This document shows positions 25,797 to 38,900 of a stretch of 64,000 bases of DNA, piece by piece (position 1 is the stretch's first letter; the number at the start of each line of letters is the position of its first letter). Below the pieces are notes generated by a model. The model did no database searches and was not told where the DNA came from. It saw only the letters and a list, made by a program, of their open reading frames with translations. The DNA is from Knoxdaviesia capensis (lineage: Eukaryota; Ascomycota; Sordariomycetes; Microascales; Gondwanamycetaceae). The DNA lies in NCBI GenBank assembly GCA_001510575.1, contig LNGK01000016.1, positions 1-64,000 on the forward strand, written 5' to 3'. Position numbers and translations under genes: made by a program.

Positions 25797-28700
25797 ATCC
25801 TTCGGGAGATAAGTCTTCTTTCTATATAGGGTATATACTATAAATAGCGGGTTTCTTATCCCCTCTCCTATTATTCCGCTATCCTTTATCCGTTATTAAT
25901 CTATCTTTATTCTTAGAGGGGTAGGGAGTAGGGGAACGGTATATCTTTCGGTCTTAAGATAGTCTTCGTAAATAGTTACGGTCGCGGGAGGTATTTCGAG
26001 AATAGTTACGAGGCTCGTAGGAATAACTACGATTATCTATCGTTTAGCCTCGGTTTATCGTAAAACACGTATTCTAGCGCGCTTTTTAACGTCGATCGTT
26101 ATTCTTAGTACGTAGCTCTATATATTCGCGAACCTAATAACCTATCTTTCTATATTAGAAATACGTCGATTTATCTCTATCTTTATCTTACGTAATATAA
26201 TTAAGTACCTCTTTACGGGTTCTAAATTATAGCGTTTCTCCTTCCTCCTCGGTCTTCGGCGCGGTATTTAGCTAAGTAGCATATAATTATCTAGTCTTTA
26301 ATAGGTAGTAGGTAGTATTAACTATAATACGGATACTAGAATCGGGGGTTATATCCTACTATATCTTATACTATAAGTCCGTAATATTATAACGTAGAAT
26401 ATCCTCTACTATACGTTAAATATAATATATTTCGAGTAAGTTATTAGTAGAATTCTATACTATTTTAACTAAAAGTTCGATAGCTTTATATTCGGACTTA
26501 TTCTAATAATTAAACGTAAGAGCTATAAATACGCGCGAAGAGGTAGATATTAGTATACGACTAGAGATAAATATTAATATAGATTCTATTAGTATAGGCT
26601 ACGGTATATCGGTATACCGTTAAATAAAATACTAAAGGGGTATAAATTCGCCTCTAATTACTAGTAGTATTTAAGACGTCTAATACGTATATAGAATTAT
26701 AGATTTATATAAGTAAGTCTAAATACGTATTAATTATACTATAACTATATAGTCTACCTTACTTAAGTAGTCGCTTTATAGCTAACTAATAGCTTTTTTA
26801 CCGTTTTTCTTACGATCTTCTCTATTACTAATATCCGATAGGAGTATTAGCTCTAGAAACGTCGCTTAGAAGTATTAATACTACCTAATAGCGTACTTAT
26901 CGTTTATTAGAGGTATATTTTACTTTATTAGATTACCTTTAATAGCTAAATTCCTATTTACTAAATAAGGGCCTAGGAATCGTCCTTTAATAGTAAGCTA
27001 TAATAGTAATATAAAGCTATTAATACTAATATTAGTAAACGGTTTACTATTAGGTCCTAGATATAGTTTCGCTTAAAATATTACTTTAGGGGTTATCGTT
27101 TATAAGGGTATTTATTAGAATAGTATAGGAAATATTAGAAATATACCGTTATCGTATACTCCTTATCTATATATATAACCTTATTATCCTTCTAGAACCG
27201 TACTACCTATACCTCTTAGTATTTATAATATAATATACGGTACTAAGGGCTAGTTTCTTATTAGTTAGACGCTAGTTATAGGTAATAACGGGTTATTAGC
27301 TATAGTTACGCTAGAAAGGGGGCTCTTTCTACCTAGGTCGGTAGGTAATAGTAGTCTTATTATCTACGGACTAGCTAATAATAGAAAGGTAGTAAGAAAA
27401 GAAGTTAAGGTAGCTATAGCTATAGCCGGTAAGTTACTACGGCTTATAGCGTCTATTAGCTTTTCTAAAAGCTTTTCTATTATCGTACTAATAACGGTAT
27501 TTATATTATCGGCACGCTCTTTCTCTCTCGCTTATCTATTAAAGTTAGACTCTATACGGTCCGTAAGTAGCGCTTTTATTATTTACTTTAATTCCTCGAT
27601 CATAATAGATTCGGTATATTAAGGCGGTAGACTACTTACTAGCTATATTAGTAGAATATTTATCCCGTTATCTATAGCCTTTCCTTTCCCTTATCCTATT
27701 ATTATCCGACGATTATACGTAATAGGGGTTACTTCTATAGGGGGTTATAGCTCCTTAACTAGTAACTTACCGGTTTATAAGTTAGTTATAGCGCTTACCT
27801 TACTTAAGGCTTTAAGGTTATAAGTAATACTTTTATCTCTTTTATATAGAATACGTTATTCTTTATCCGATATTCGGCGTAAAAGTAGATATTAGCGGTC
27901 TAGGCTCGCTAGGAAATAGGGGGTTAAGGATATAAACTAATAGTAAGTAGGAGCGAAAGGGAAATAAATAGGGAAAACTAGGGTATAATAGTTATAAATA
28001 GTTAGATAGTTTAGATTTATAGGGTTAATAATAGGGGGAAAGAGCGGTAGAAAGGATAACTATTAGAAAAGAAATAGGGTTAGTAAAATAAGAAATAAGA
28101 CTATTAGTATATAAACGGGGTATAAAGGGGGTATAAAAGCGGGTTAGTCTTAGAATAAGAAGCGGATTAGTAATTAGAATTAAGTAGAATAAGAGAATAA
28201 GTAAAAAAGGAAGTCTATAAACGGAAGTAATAGAAAATAATCGTAAATAATAGAAATATTAAGACGTTAGTTATCGGAATAGTAGGAGTCTTAGAAATAA
28301 CTAAGAAAAGTCGTAGAAATAAATAAGTAAAGTTATAGAATAAATAGAAATATCGTAAAAATAAAGGAAAAGTCGTAGAAATAAATAAAAATAGAGGGAT
28401 TAGCTATTAAATATTTAGTAATAGGACTTAAACCTATTAGTAGTATCCGATAGCTTAGGAGGTATAAGAAAGGCACGCGGGAGGCGTATAAAACGTTAGT
28501 AAAGGTAGGGTAATTCGGTATTTTACTAGAGTAATAGTAGTTAATTAGCTATTAGTTCGGTAAGGACGGAATTAAAAGAAGGAAAATAAAAGATATTTAT
28601 TTACGTGCTTTCGTTACTAAAAGGAAGTTAAATAGAAAGGGTTTTTTATAAAAGAAAGGTAATTCGTAGTTTACTACGGCGGAAAGTAGTAAAGCTATTA

Positions 28701-29154
28701 GCGGAAGTAAATTCTAAATTAAAAGAAAGGAAAGTCGAGATATCGGTTAATTACGTATCGATTAGGACTCGAACCTAGAGGAAAGGTAGTCGATTACGAT
28801 AGTTAGGCTTTAAAGGAAGGTTAATAAGAGATTAATAATATAAGTATTACGCTTATAAAAAATTAACTTTTTATAATTCCTAGATATATAGTCTAAAGGA
28901 CTAATAAATAAGTTATAATTATAAGATACGTATAGAGAAATATATATAAAGGGAAGCTTAAATTTTTTCTATCTTAAGATATTTCTTATAAAAGCGCGGT
29001 AGATATCTACTTTTTATAGGTCTTTTACTAGCTCTTTAAGGTATTTATATATATATAGATATATACCTAAATACTCACCGCTAGGTAGTATCTACGTATA
29101 TTAGTATACGTTTATACGTAATTATAATATACTCTAACCTATTAGGGATCTATA
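25797..29154 (-). mobile_element. LTR retrotransposon copy 0, right segment (gag, leader, 5' LTR)
   Basis: Sequence resumes at gatcc|ttcgggagataag after copy I. It runs through the gag region (about 25.8-28.3 kb; zinc-knuckle remnant about 26.10-26.17 kb) and the leader, with B-box-like sites near 28424 and 28770, to the 5' LTR. The first B-box is mutated here (ggacttaaacc on the plus strand) and the second is intact. The right flank acga (29155-29158) should be the target duplication, but its mate is off the window. From 29155 the sequence is copy R in the opposite orientation, so copy 0 inserted into copy R. Confidence 0.83.
28872..29154 (-). repeat. LTR of copy 0 (5' LTR in element sense)
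   Basis: A 283-bp LTR ending gggatctata at 29154. The palindrome at its inner edge is broken by one base (ttaact for ttaatt), unlike copies I and II. Confidence 0.88.
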
Positions 29155-29189
29155 ACGATACCGCCTCTATACCGGTTTACTAACGAATA

Positions 29190-32100
29190 ACTAATAAACG
29201 CCGCTTATAGTATTTATTAATACCGGAATAGCTAGCGTATTCGTCTCTGAATCGTACGCCCGTCGCTATTTAGTACTATACCGATCTATTAACCCTCTAC
29301 GCCTTAGTAGCCTAGGCGGTAATAGTAGCTTTATTATTATCGACGATATCGTTATTTCCTTCCGATTAATAACTATTAACGGACTATCTAAGGTTATTTC
29401 TATAGTAGCTAGTATTATTACTAACGGTACCTACCTTACCGACCTAACTATTAGCTAAAGCGGAGCTACGAAGCTTAGTTATACTAACGCTAATAGCACG
29501 ATAAAGCTTATACTCCTACGCGATTCCCCCGTTATTCTATATTTCTACCCTCCCTAGAGACGAGATAATATCGCTATTACCTATACTACCTCTACTACCG
29601 ATTCTAATCTAATAAATATTACCTCTTCCTACGATAATATCACCTCTTTTTACGATAATCTTACCTCTTTCTACGATAAGAACTTCCCTTTACTTCTATC
29701 GATATATATTTACGGTATTTTACTTATAGATCCCGATACCTATACCCTCTCCTATATTACCTCTAAATCGTTTCCCTTTATCGCGTACCTTATTAAGTAA
29801 TAGTATAATAGTATTCCCTTACCCTAATAAACGTTTCCTAGAATAGTAAATACTAACTAAGTAACTATCGAATTTAACGAAGAGCTATTACCTAAGTATA
29901 AGAAGTAACTATTACTTATAAAAGAGCGTATAAAACGCGACGCTATTCGCGGTACCTATATTATTATAGAAAACTAATAAAAGAAAATAAATACCGAAGC
30001 CCTAATAATTATACGAAAGGCCTTCGATAATAATACCTTTATCTTTATTCTATAGTATTTCGATACTAGACTAGACGTAAAGGCCCGTATTTAATATAAT
30101 ATTAAGACCGCTAATACTAAACCTAGATCTCTCCCCCTACGCCGCTATAACCCCTACTAACGTGAAATTATAAAGGAATTTACTAATAAACTACTCTTAC
30201 TTAGTATTATTCGATACGCTATTAACTCCCTATAGTCCGTACCTATATTATTATTACTTAAGAAGCCCCTCCCTAGTAATAACTAGCTTAGATACCGTTT
30301 CGTAATTAACTATTATATATTAAATAAAGTTACGCGAAAAGTAGCTTATCTATTATTAAATATCGAGGATTCCTTATAATAAGCCGCTAGATACCGATTC
30401 TATACCTTTCTTAACTTAGAAGACGGCTTCTAGTAAATAGTTATAGACCCCGAGGTAGTACTAAAGATAACGTTTTCTACGCCTTTTAGATAATACGAAT
30501 AGCTTTATATACTATTTAGCCTTATAAACGTACCTATAACCTTCTAGCGTTTTATAAACGAAGTCCTTAAGCTAGTACGCGCCTTTACTATAAGCCTTTT
30601 AAACGATATTTATATTTAAGGTAAGATAATAATAGAATTAGCTAAGAGAATAGTCGCTATTCTACGTTAATTAAGCCGCTATTAATTATTATTAAACCTT
30701 AAGAAGTATAAATAGTTTATTAAAGAAGGTAAGTTCCTAAGAATAATTATCTCTATCTACGGTATTTATCCTAATCTTAAGAAGGTAGTTACTATCTACG
30801 AGAGACTAGCGCTTACTACTACTATTAAGATCCGTAGCTTTCTAAATACTACTAGCTATTTACGCCGCTTTATCCCTTACTTTATATATAAAACGCGTCT
30901 ATTCTATAAGTATACCGGAGTAGATAAGCCTAAAGGCGTATAAGTATAGCTAGATAATAAGTTATTATAAGCCTAGCGCGATATTCGCGATACTATAGCC
31001 TCCCTCCTAGAGCTACGTAACTACGACTATATACTCCTATCGGTACTTAAGACTAACGCTTTTAATTATACCGTTAGTACTACGTTATTCTAACTATAAC
31101 GCGATTCTAATAATAAACGTAGCGTTTTACGCCTAGTTATATACTTTAACGCCGTTTTATTAAAGACCTAATAGCGATATAGTACCTAAGAAAGAGAAAT
31201 ACTTACTATTATTATATTATTATAGTATTAGAGGAGCTAGCTAGAGGCCGCTAAGATTACTATTATTACCGATTACGAAACCCTACGCCTTTTTACTACT
31301 AAGTAGGAATAGCTAGCTAGAATATTACGATTTCTTAATATAATCGTATACTATAGCGTACGTATTTACTACCGATCTAGAAAAGCTAATATTTTAGCTA
31401 ATTAGTTATTACGGCTACGTATAGATATAGCGCTTATAACGAATAAAGAGGAAGGGTACGAAACGAATAATAATAATACGTTAACTAACGTCTTTCCCGC
31501 TACTAATAACGAGACCCCTAAACCCCCGAACTAACGATTTAAGATATAGTTACTAGCGCGACTACTACTAAACGACGCTAAATAGCCTTTAAATAATACT
31601 ATAAATACCGAATAACCTACGAACGATACGCTAATCGCCCCTAATATTAAGAAGTTAGACGACCTTAGATAGTATAACGTCTAGGATATTATTAACTACC
31701 TAGAGAATAGCTATCTACTCCCTTATCGTATCCCTTTAACCTTCGTTTAGGACTATTTCGCTATCTTTTATAGCGAAGTATATACCGTTATTAACTATAT
31801 CCTAATAAAAATACTAACGTACGAGGCCTCCGTTTTAGAAGCTATTAAAGTCTATAAACTAGAAGGCTATACGCGCGTTAGTACCCTAAATACGTTATTA
31901 GCTAAATAAGTATAGTACCCCGATTTAATTTTAGCTACGAATAAGGCCGTTTAATAGTATATAGAATATTAATTACTATAAAAGCTACTTAAAGTAACGG
32001 AATCGCTATAACCGATCCTAATTATACGATTATTAACACGCTAGGGAATAGACTTTACTAGCCGTTTTATTATTAATAGTAAACGGATATAGCTATTAAT

Positions 32101-32990
32101 AGTAGTTAAGTATACTACTAGCTATGCTATAGTAGCTATAGACCCTCGTAATAGTACCTTAGCTATTACGAAGTTACTAGTAATACGTATTTACGTAGTA
32201 TTTAGACCGCTAATTAAGATTATTACTAATAATAATACCCCCTTTAACTCTAATAAATTTAAGACCCTCCTCGCTAACTATAACCCCCCTATATAATAGT
32301 ATTATATAATAATATATTATCTATAGATAAATAACTAAGTTAAACGCTTTAATAAGTAAATTAAGTATATCGCTAGCTATTTAGCTAGCGCTAATACTAA
32401 AAACTAAAAAGATATCGATTAGCTAATAATTATTCTTAAAGCTATACGTATCTACCTAAATAGACTATAAATAAGTAGCTTTTCCCCGTATTACCTACTT
32501 TTCGGTACTGAGCCCTACGATAGCGCTACTTATATTATTACGCCGTATAAACGGGAGCCTACTAGGGACGAAGTTATCGCTTCCTAGTAAGATTTAGCTC
32601 GCGAAAGATAGTTATTTAAAACCGTTCGCCTATTATTTAACTCTATAAAGGTATACCGAATATATATCTATACTATATTATAGAACGATAAAGCTACGTA
32701 TCGTATTTTTAGTAAAGGCGACTAGACGTTACGATATTAACCGTAAAAGTATAAACACGAGCTATTCTACGATAGACCGTAACTTATTATTAACGTTTAC
32801 TAAGGTAATACCTATACTCTAGAGTTACTAGGTAGTTATCGGCTCGATAAACGCTATAATAGGTTTAACCTATTCCTAGCGTACGTCGAGGATAGCTAGC
32901 CTATTCGTAGCTTTTAATATACTAGTTATCGCTTACTCGAGCTAGATCGTAAGCGTCTATCGTCTATTAGTAGATAGTTACCTTACCCTA
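29190..32990 (+). pseudogene. Decayed gypsy-type pol of copy R
   Basis: On the plus strand, protease begins near 29205 (FINTGIASVFVSES, where D-S/T-G is expected). RT at about 30265-30700 retains RYRFVINYY, NLEDGFQ-like, LINVPITF, RFINEVL and NDIYI (family DDIYI). RNase H at about 31030-31240 reads NAFNYTVSTTLF where T-D-A-S-x-Y is expected. Integrase at about 32200-32420 keeps TPFNSNKFKTLLANYNPP and VKRFNK. The order PR-RT-RH-IN defines the Ty3/gypsy group. Many in-frame TAA/TAG codons make it a pseudogene. Confidence 0.82.
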
Positions 32991-33899
32991 TACTATTCTT
33001 TCTTTTTTTATTTTTTATCTATTATTTTACTTTTCTTTTATAATATTCGTTCTATAGTTATCCCCTATTTATATCTTAATTCTATTTATATCTTAATTTC
33101 CTTTATTTTATTTTTATTTTCGGCTACGCCTTATTATTAAGTTATACTATTTTCTCTTTTTAGAAATTTTCTTTTATTATTCTTTTTTTATTTTACTACT
33201 ATTACCGCTAATATTCTACCTTTTATATACTTTTTCCGATTTTTTCCCGCGTATTTCCTTACTTTTAACTTATTTTACTATATTAATAATTAATAGAACG
33301 CTCTAGACTTACTACTACGCCTATATACTATTTTTTTCTTTTTTCCTTTCTTTATTCTTAATTCCTACGTTTTACGCTAGCTACCTATATTTACGTAGCT
33401 AACTATCGTACTTTCTTATATTTATACGACGAAGGGAGGGGAAGGAGGTATTAATTATATTATCTAATACCGAATAGTATAATACCGCTATAGTACGATA
33501 TTCTAAATACCGCGACTAACCTAAACGTCCTTTATCTAGCTATCCCTTCCGTCCCCTAGGACCCGCTTTTCTTAATAACTACCTAGTTTAATAGCTATTA
33601 GGACTATATTAGCTAATAAAAGGACTACTATAGTACGATAAACGCCGTAATAACCTTACCTTTTATAATAAAAAGCTAAATTCTTTCTTATTTATAATAA
33701 ATAAAGAAATAAATAGTTATATAACTAACGAAGAAGTATAAGAAGCTAGCGATCTCTAGCTATAAACGATTTAGAATTAGATAGTTCTTTATCTCTCTTA
33801 TTACTACTATCTCTTTCTTATCTATCCTTTCTATTACTAGTATTATTAATAGCTATTCTACTTACTAAGCTTACTATTTATACTATAAACGATAATAAT

Positions 33900-34960
33900 A
33901 TCTCTTAATAGCCTACTAATAATAATAATAATAACGCTAATAATACTCTATTACCTACTATAGCCGCTATTCCCTTTACCGCTACTCCCGCTACGAACGT
34001 ACCGCGTGTTACCGCTATAGTTAGAGCCGTTAAGCCGATTCTATATACCTAATATATACTAAGACGTATCGAATACCTAGGTATTCTTTACTATCGATAC
34101 GTTATTAATAACGTCGTATAAAATACTTATACTAAATACTATAACTATTAAGCTAATTACTAGGTACCTAGTAATATATCGGCTAAAATAGATACCTTTA
34201 TAGATACCGATAAGAACTAGATTAATACGCTAAGTATATAAACCTAAGTGCTATAAGATATCGCCGTAGCTAAATATATATTTATCTATAATAGGGACTT
34301 TACGGCCGCTAATCGGAAGTTAAATAACGTGGAATTTAATAACGCGAGCCGTTTTATTAATATAGTAGCTATTTAATATACCTTCGAGGGATACCTCGTA
34401 CCTATTTAACCGACTATTATACGCCTACGGCGTACGGCTTTAGCGTTAGCCCCGACCTCGATATACCTATTACCCCTCTTTTTAGTTACTAAGGGTACCG
34501 AAATTAATATTATTAAGGGAGGACCCCCGCTAGTACCTATAGTAGCTCCGCTAGTAATAGTACCCGTTATACTAGCTATTACTATATTAATACTAGTTAG
34601 TAGAGCCGCTATTATACCTATAATACTAGTATTTACGCCGATAGCCGTACTAATAGTAGCCGCCGCTATCGTAATAGTACCCCCTTTCCCTAACGCCCTA
34701 GTCCCCGCTACTTTTATAGCCTAATTCCTAGGTATAACGCCCGCCTATATTAACTAATAATAGGTAGATAAGTTACGTAATCGCTACCTATATAGTATAG
34801 TATAGGCCGTTACTATCCGATTAGGCGTTATAGTATTCTTAATCCCTCTTAATACTATCTAATACTAAGGTATTTACGTCGTTAGATAGATAAAACGGTA
34901 CCTATAGCTACCCGAAACGCTATAAATAGGAAGTTCCCCTTTATTATATTAGATACCTAT
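33900..34960 (+). pseudogene. Coding-like region downstream of pol, copy R
   Basis: The frame from about 34490 to 34950 is nearly free of stops for about 150 codons. It contains an Ala/Val/Ile/Pro-rich low-complexity part (GGPPLVPIVAPLVIVP), then VDKLRNRYL and IPLNTIQYQGIYVV. It lies 1 kb or more after integrase and before the 3' LTR. This could be an accessory ORF, a transduced host fragment or a displaced Gag-like ORF. I have no family assignment. Confidence 0.4.
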
Positions 34961-35201
34961 TTTCCTATTAGTTACTATTATTATTCCTATCTAACTACTA
35001 TTTAGACTCGCTTTATATTATATTTCTTTTTATATACTTAGAAAAGTCGAAAAGGATAAAAAAAGAGGACCCCTAGAAAAATATAAAAATAATTAAAAAC
35101 CGCTCGTAGTATAAGTATAAAATTATATAAAGGGAAGTCCTTTTAATATCCTTTACTAGTTAAAAGTAGATTACGGACGATCTAGTTAAGAAAGGGGATC
35201 T

Positions 35202-35358
35202 TATAGATCCCTAATAGGTTAGAATATATTATAATTACGTATAAACGTATATTAATATACGTAGATACTACCTAGTAGTAAGTATTTAGGTATATATCTA
35301 TATATATATAAATACCTTAAAGAGCTAGTAAAAGACCTATAAAAGGTAGATATCTACC
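35202..35358 (+). repeat. Truncated LTR of copy R before the N
   Basis: The first 157 bp of the LTR, from tatagatccc, ending abruptly at the N. It is probably the same physical LTR as 35647-35927, represented twice. Confidence 0.75.
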
Positions 35359-35359
35359 N
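35359..35359. other. Ambiguous base N (assembly join)
   Basis: The single n of the window, flanked by ctacc on the left and aaacgctataaa on the right. It marks where the 444-bp duplicated sequences meet. Confidence 0.9.
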
Positions 35360-35646
35360 AAACGCTATAAATAGGAAGTTCCCCTTTATTATATTAGATA
35401 CCTATTTTCCTATTAGTTACTATTATTATTCCTATCTAACTACTATTTAGACTCGCTTTATATTATATTTCTTTTTATATACTTAGAAAAGTCGAAAAGG
35501 ATAAAAAAAGAGGACCCCTAGAAAAATATAAAAATAATTAAAAACCGCTCGTAGTATAAGTATAAAATTATATAAAGGGAAGTCCTTTTAATATCCTTTA
35601 CTAGTTAAAAGTAGATTACGGACGATCTAGTTAAGAAAGGGGATCT

Positions 35647-35927
35647 TATAGATCCCTAATAGGTTAGAATATATTATAATTACGTATAAACGTATATTAA
35701 TATACGTAGATACTACCTAGTAGTAAGTATTTAGGTATATATCTATATATATATAAATACCTTAAAGAGCTAGTAAAAGACCTATAAAAAGTAGATATCT
35801 ACCGCGCTTTTATAGGAAATATCTTAAGATAGAAAAAATTCAAGCTTCCCTTTATATATATTTCTATACGTGCCTTATAATTATAACTCATTTATTAGTC
35901 CTTTAGACTATATATCTAGGAATCACA
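35647..35927 (+). repeat. 3' LTR of copy R
   Basis: An LTR of 281 bp on the plus strand, from tatagatccc to ggaatcaca. It is two bases shorter than the others. Its last 60 bp keep several unmutated CpA/TpG sites (cgtgcc, ctcatt, atcacagg). The terminal ACA confirms the canonical TGT...ACA ends that RIP obscures elsewhere. Confidence 0.85.
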
Positions 35928-38900
35928 GGGATAAACTATAATATATAGCGTATATAGCGTTAAAGGGTACTACGGGCCTTATCCCGATAAGAGGTTTACT
36001 TCTAGCGTAGATAGACGCTAAGAAGTAGTAGTCTAGTTATTAACCGCCTCGGATAAGGCTAGCTAAGGAACCGATATCTAACTAAATAACGGTATAGGAA
36101 GTCTTTTAGAGTACTAGACGCCCTTATTAATATATTTAAAGAAAGGTAAGGAGTCCGCCTAAGAGTAGAGGTTAGGGATCTCTAAAATTTAAGCGAGCTT
36201 AAGAGCTTTAGCTAGCGAATACTCTTCTTAAGGCGTAGTCTTATTATAGAAAAGGCGCTCGTTAAAGCGGATATTACGCGTACTAATAACCTTATTAAGA
36301 ATAGGGATCTAGATTCGAAAGATATTATATATAATATAGCTAACTAAATAGCTAATATACGTACGAAGGGAAGCCTTATACTAGCGGCGATCCTATCTAA
36401 GTTCCTAACGCGCCTAAAAAGGATAGGCTCTATAGCCGTACGTATAGATACTACGTTAGTTATTAGTAAGATATACTATACGCTCTTTAAAACGCTTTAA
36501 AAGAGAGGAAGTATATAAGGTATTATAGGTAACGAGCTAAGACGATAGTATCTAATTCGGTAAGCGCTAGGAGTAACGCTAAATCGGCGTTATATTATAT
36601 AGATATACGGTAACGTAGATAGTCTCGCTAAGGAGTTTACTTAGTAATTAAGAACCCGCGAGTATTTTTATATATTTATTAAAAATAAGTTAACTTACTC
36701 GCTTAGTAAGCCCGTTAGGTTTATAAGTACGCGGTAGAGAGTACTTAAGGATAATATTATTATTTTTAGTAAACGTTTACTATAAAGATTAAGTAAAACT
36801 TTCTTTATTAACTATACTAGCTTTATTATCTATATAAATATAGATAATAGGAATACTAAATTAGCGCTTAATACGCGTTACGAACGCCTTAGTATTAGAG
36901 ATAGACTTAGGTACGGTCTTTAATACTTAAAGAAATACTATTATAAACCCTAAAAATTTATTTACTTAGATTTATACCTAATTATACTTACCGCTAGTAA
37001 GTAGATAGAAAAGATTAACGCCTAAGCGCTTAAACGGTCTTACGGCCTTATATATAGTAAGTAAATAGTTAATTACTTATATAGCGTTAGATAAAGTATA
37101 CGAAATATACTCTAGAAGCTTCGGCGCGCTATCGGATAGCTTAACGTTAATTTACTTAAAAATATACTTAAACGTAGTTTTACTTATATAATTAGTACGT
37201 AAATACTAAACGGTAATAGTCGTATTACGTAGAATTATACTCTTATATTAGCTTAAGAAATAAACTAGCGAAGGCTTTAAATTATAAATAATACTAACGA
37301 ATAATATATAATAGATAGCGCTTACTAGTAGTATATCGTCTACTCTCTCTATATAAAGTAAATTACTATTAGAGGGGAGCTCCTTAATAACGGTAGGTAC
37401 CCCTAAGCGAGTAGTACGTAACGTATTATTAAAGCTATTATATTATACTCCGCTCGCGCGAAGTATCTTCTAATTAACTATATTAAAATAAAAACCCTTA
37501 ATAAGAATAACCCTATTTAAATATAAGTTAGCTACCTTATTAAAAGGAAGCTTAAAATAATTAGTAAGTACGCGCTTACCTTAAGCTATAATTAGAAAAA
37601 AGCTAGGATTAATATAGATAGCCTTACTTAGCTTTATATAAATAACTTTAGTTAAGAGATTAACGTCGTTAATAACGTATAACGTAAAACTACTATTAAG
37701 GATAGTAGAGTTACGGAAACGCGATTAACTACTTATATAAGTAATAGATAAAACTACGGCTTACTTAGGCGTAAGCTAAAAAATAACGGCTCTAGCCTAA
37801 TACTTATCGTTAAATACGGTATTAGAGGAGGGAACGGGTAGGGTAGGCGTTATACTCGTTAAAAAAGAAGAAGTAGAAGCCTTCTACGAGGTTAAGCGGT
37901 TACCGCGACCTTAGGAATTACCTCTCTTAGAATTACTCTATTACTTAGAGGGCTTAGATAAGTACTTAACGGGGATAAGGCGTTCTAATCGATAACTTAT
38001 AGCTTAAAGTATATCTAGGCCTTCCTACCGCTTAAAAGTAAGATAGACCGTAGAAGTAAGCTTATATAAAGGGGTCTTTACTACGACGTATTCGCTTATT
38101 ATATAATAGAAAGCGAAGTAGTATCGAAAATTAAAGAAATAAGTCGCTCCTAAGACGTAGAAGTACTTAATTAATATAGAAGAGGTAGCTAGGAACGGCT
38201 ACCGATTACCTACCTAACTAATAGTAGCTATAGCGATATTAGAGCTCGTACGAGTATCTATAAAACGTATAATAAGCGTACGAGAGATATTATTAAGACT
38301 AAAATTAGGCTTAACTTAATAGATAAGAAATTTATTAGATAAATATTTACTAAATTCTAGGTTTATACTACTATTAAGAATATCGATTAGGTCTTCTAGT
38401 ATAACCTAACTATCTTAAATAAGCTAAAGATATAGCGCGTAAAGACGCGCTTAGACCGCTCGCTAGGACTTAACTTAATAGACTAGGTCGCTAACGGTTC
38501 TAGCTATAGTAAGGACCGTATAATAAGTATTAAAAATACTTAATACGTCTTTAATTACGTTTTAACTATATACTTTATAAAGGTACGAGAGTATATATCG
38601 TAGGATATAATCGCCTATACCCTAGGGATAGGAATCGAACGCCTTAACGTACGTAAGGTCCGTTAATAAAACGCGTATTATATCTAGGAGTATAGTATAC
38701 GTTAGACTAGGGCTTACCTAAGAAGACGCGAGCCTAACGTTAGACTCGAGACCTTTATAGACGACCTTATAAATAAATTCGTAATATACTAGCTTAGACG
38801 TATACTCCGTTTCGATATATAGATAATTAATAACGGCTTAGTTATATACTTCCTTACGCGTTCGAGTAATAAGAGGGTTAATAGCTAGCGCGTACGTGTT

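Larger units (their letters stand above)
34915..35803. repeat. 444-bp direct duplication around a single N
   Basis: Bases 34915-35358 and 35360-35803 match, base by base, with one difference that I could see (aaaaggtag versus aaaaagtag near the end). The repeat starts inside the element's 3' region and ends inside the LTR, not at a natural element boundary. It directly abuts the only ambiguous base of the window. Two overlapping contig ends joined by a token N explain this best. Confidence 0.85.
29155..35927 (+). mobile_element. LTR retrotransposon copy R (inverted, outermost host copy)
   Basis: The same family in the opposite orientation. Position p of copy 0 corresponds to about 35164 minus p here. 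It starts inside the gag-protease junction where copy 0 landed, and its gag and 5' LTR must lie to the left of the window. It continues through protease, RT, RNase H and integrase to a 3' LTR ending GGAATCACA at 35927, giving TGT...ACA ends; the putative 4-bp target duplication is ggga. The LTR region is disturbed by the N and duplication at 34915-35803. Confidence 0.85.
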
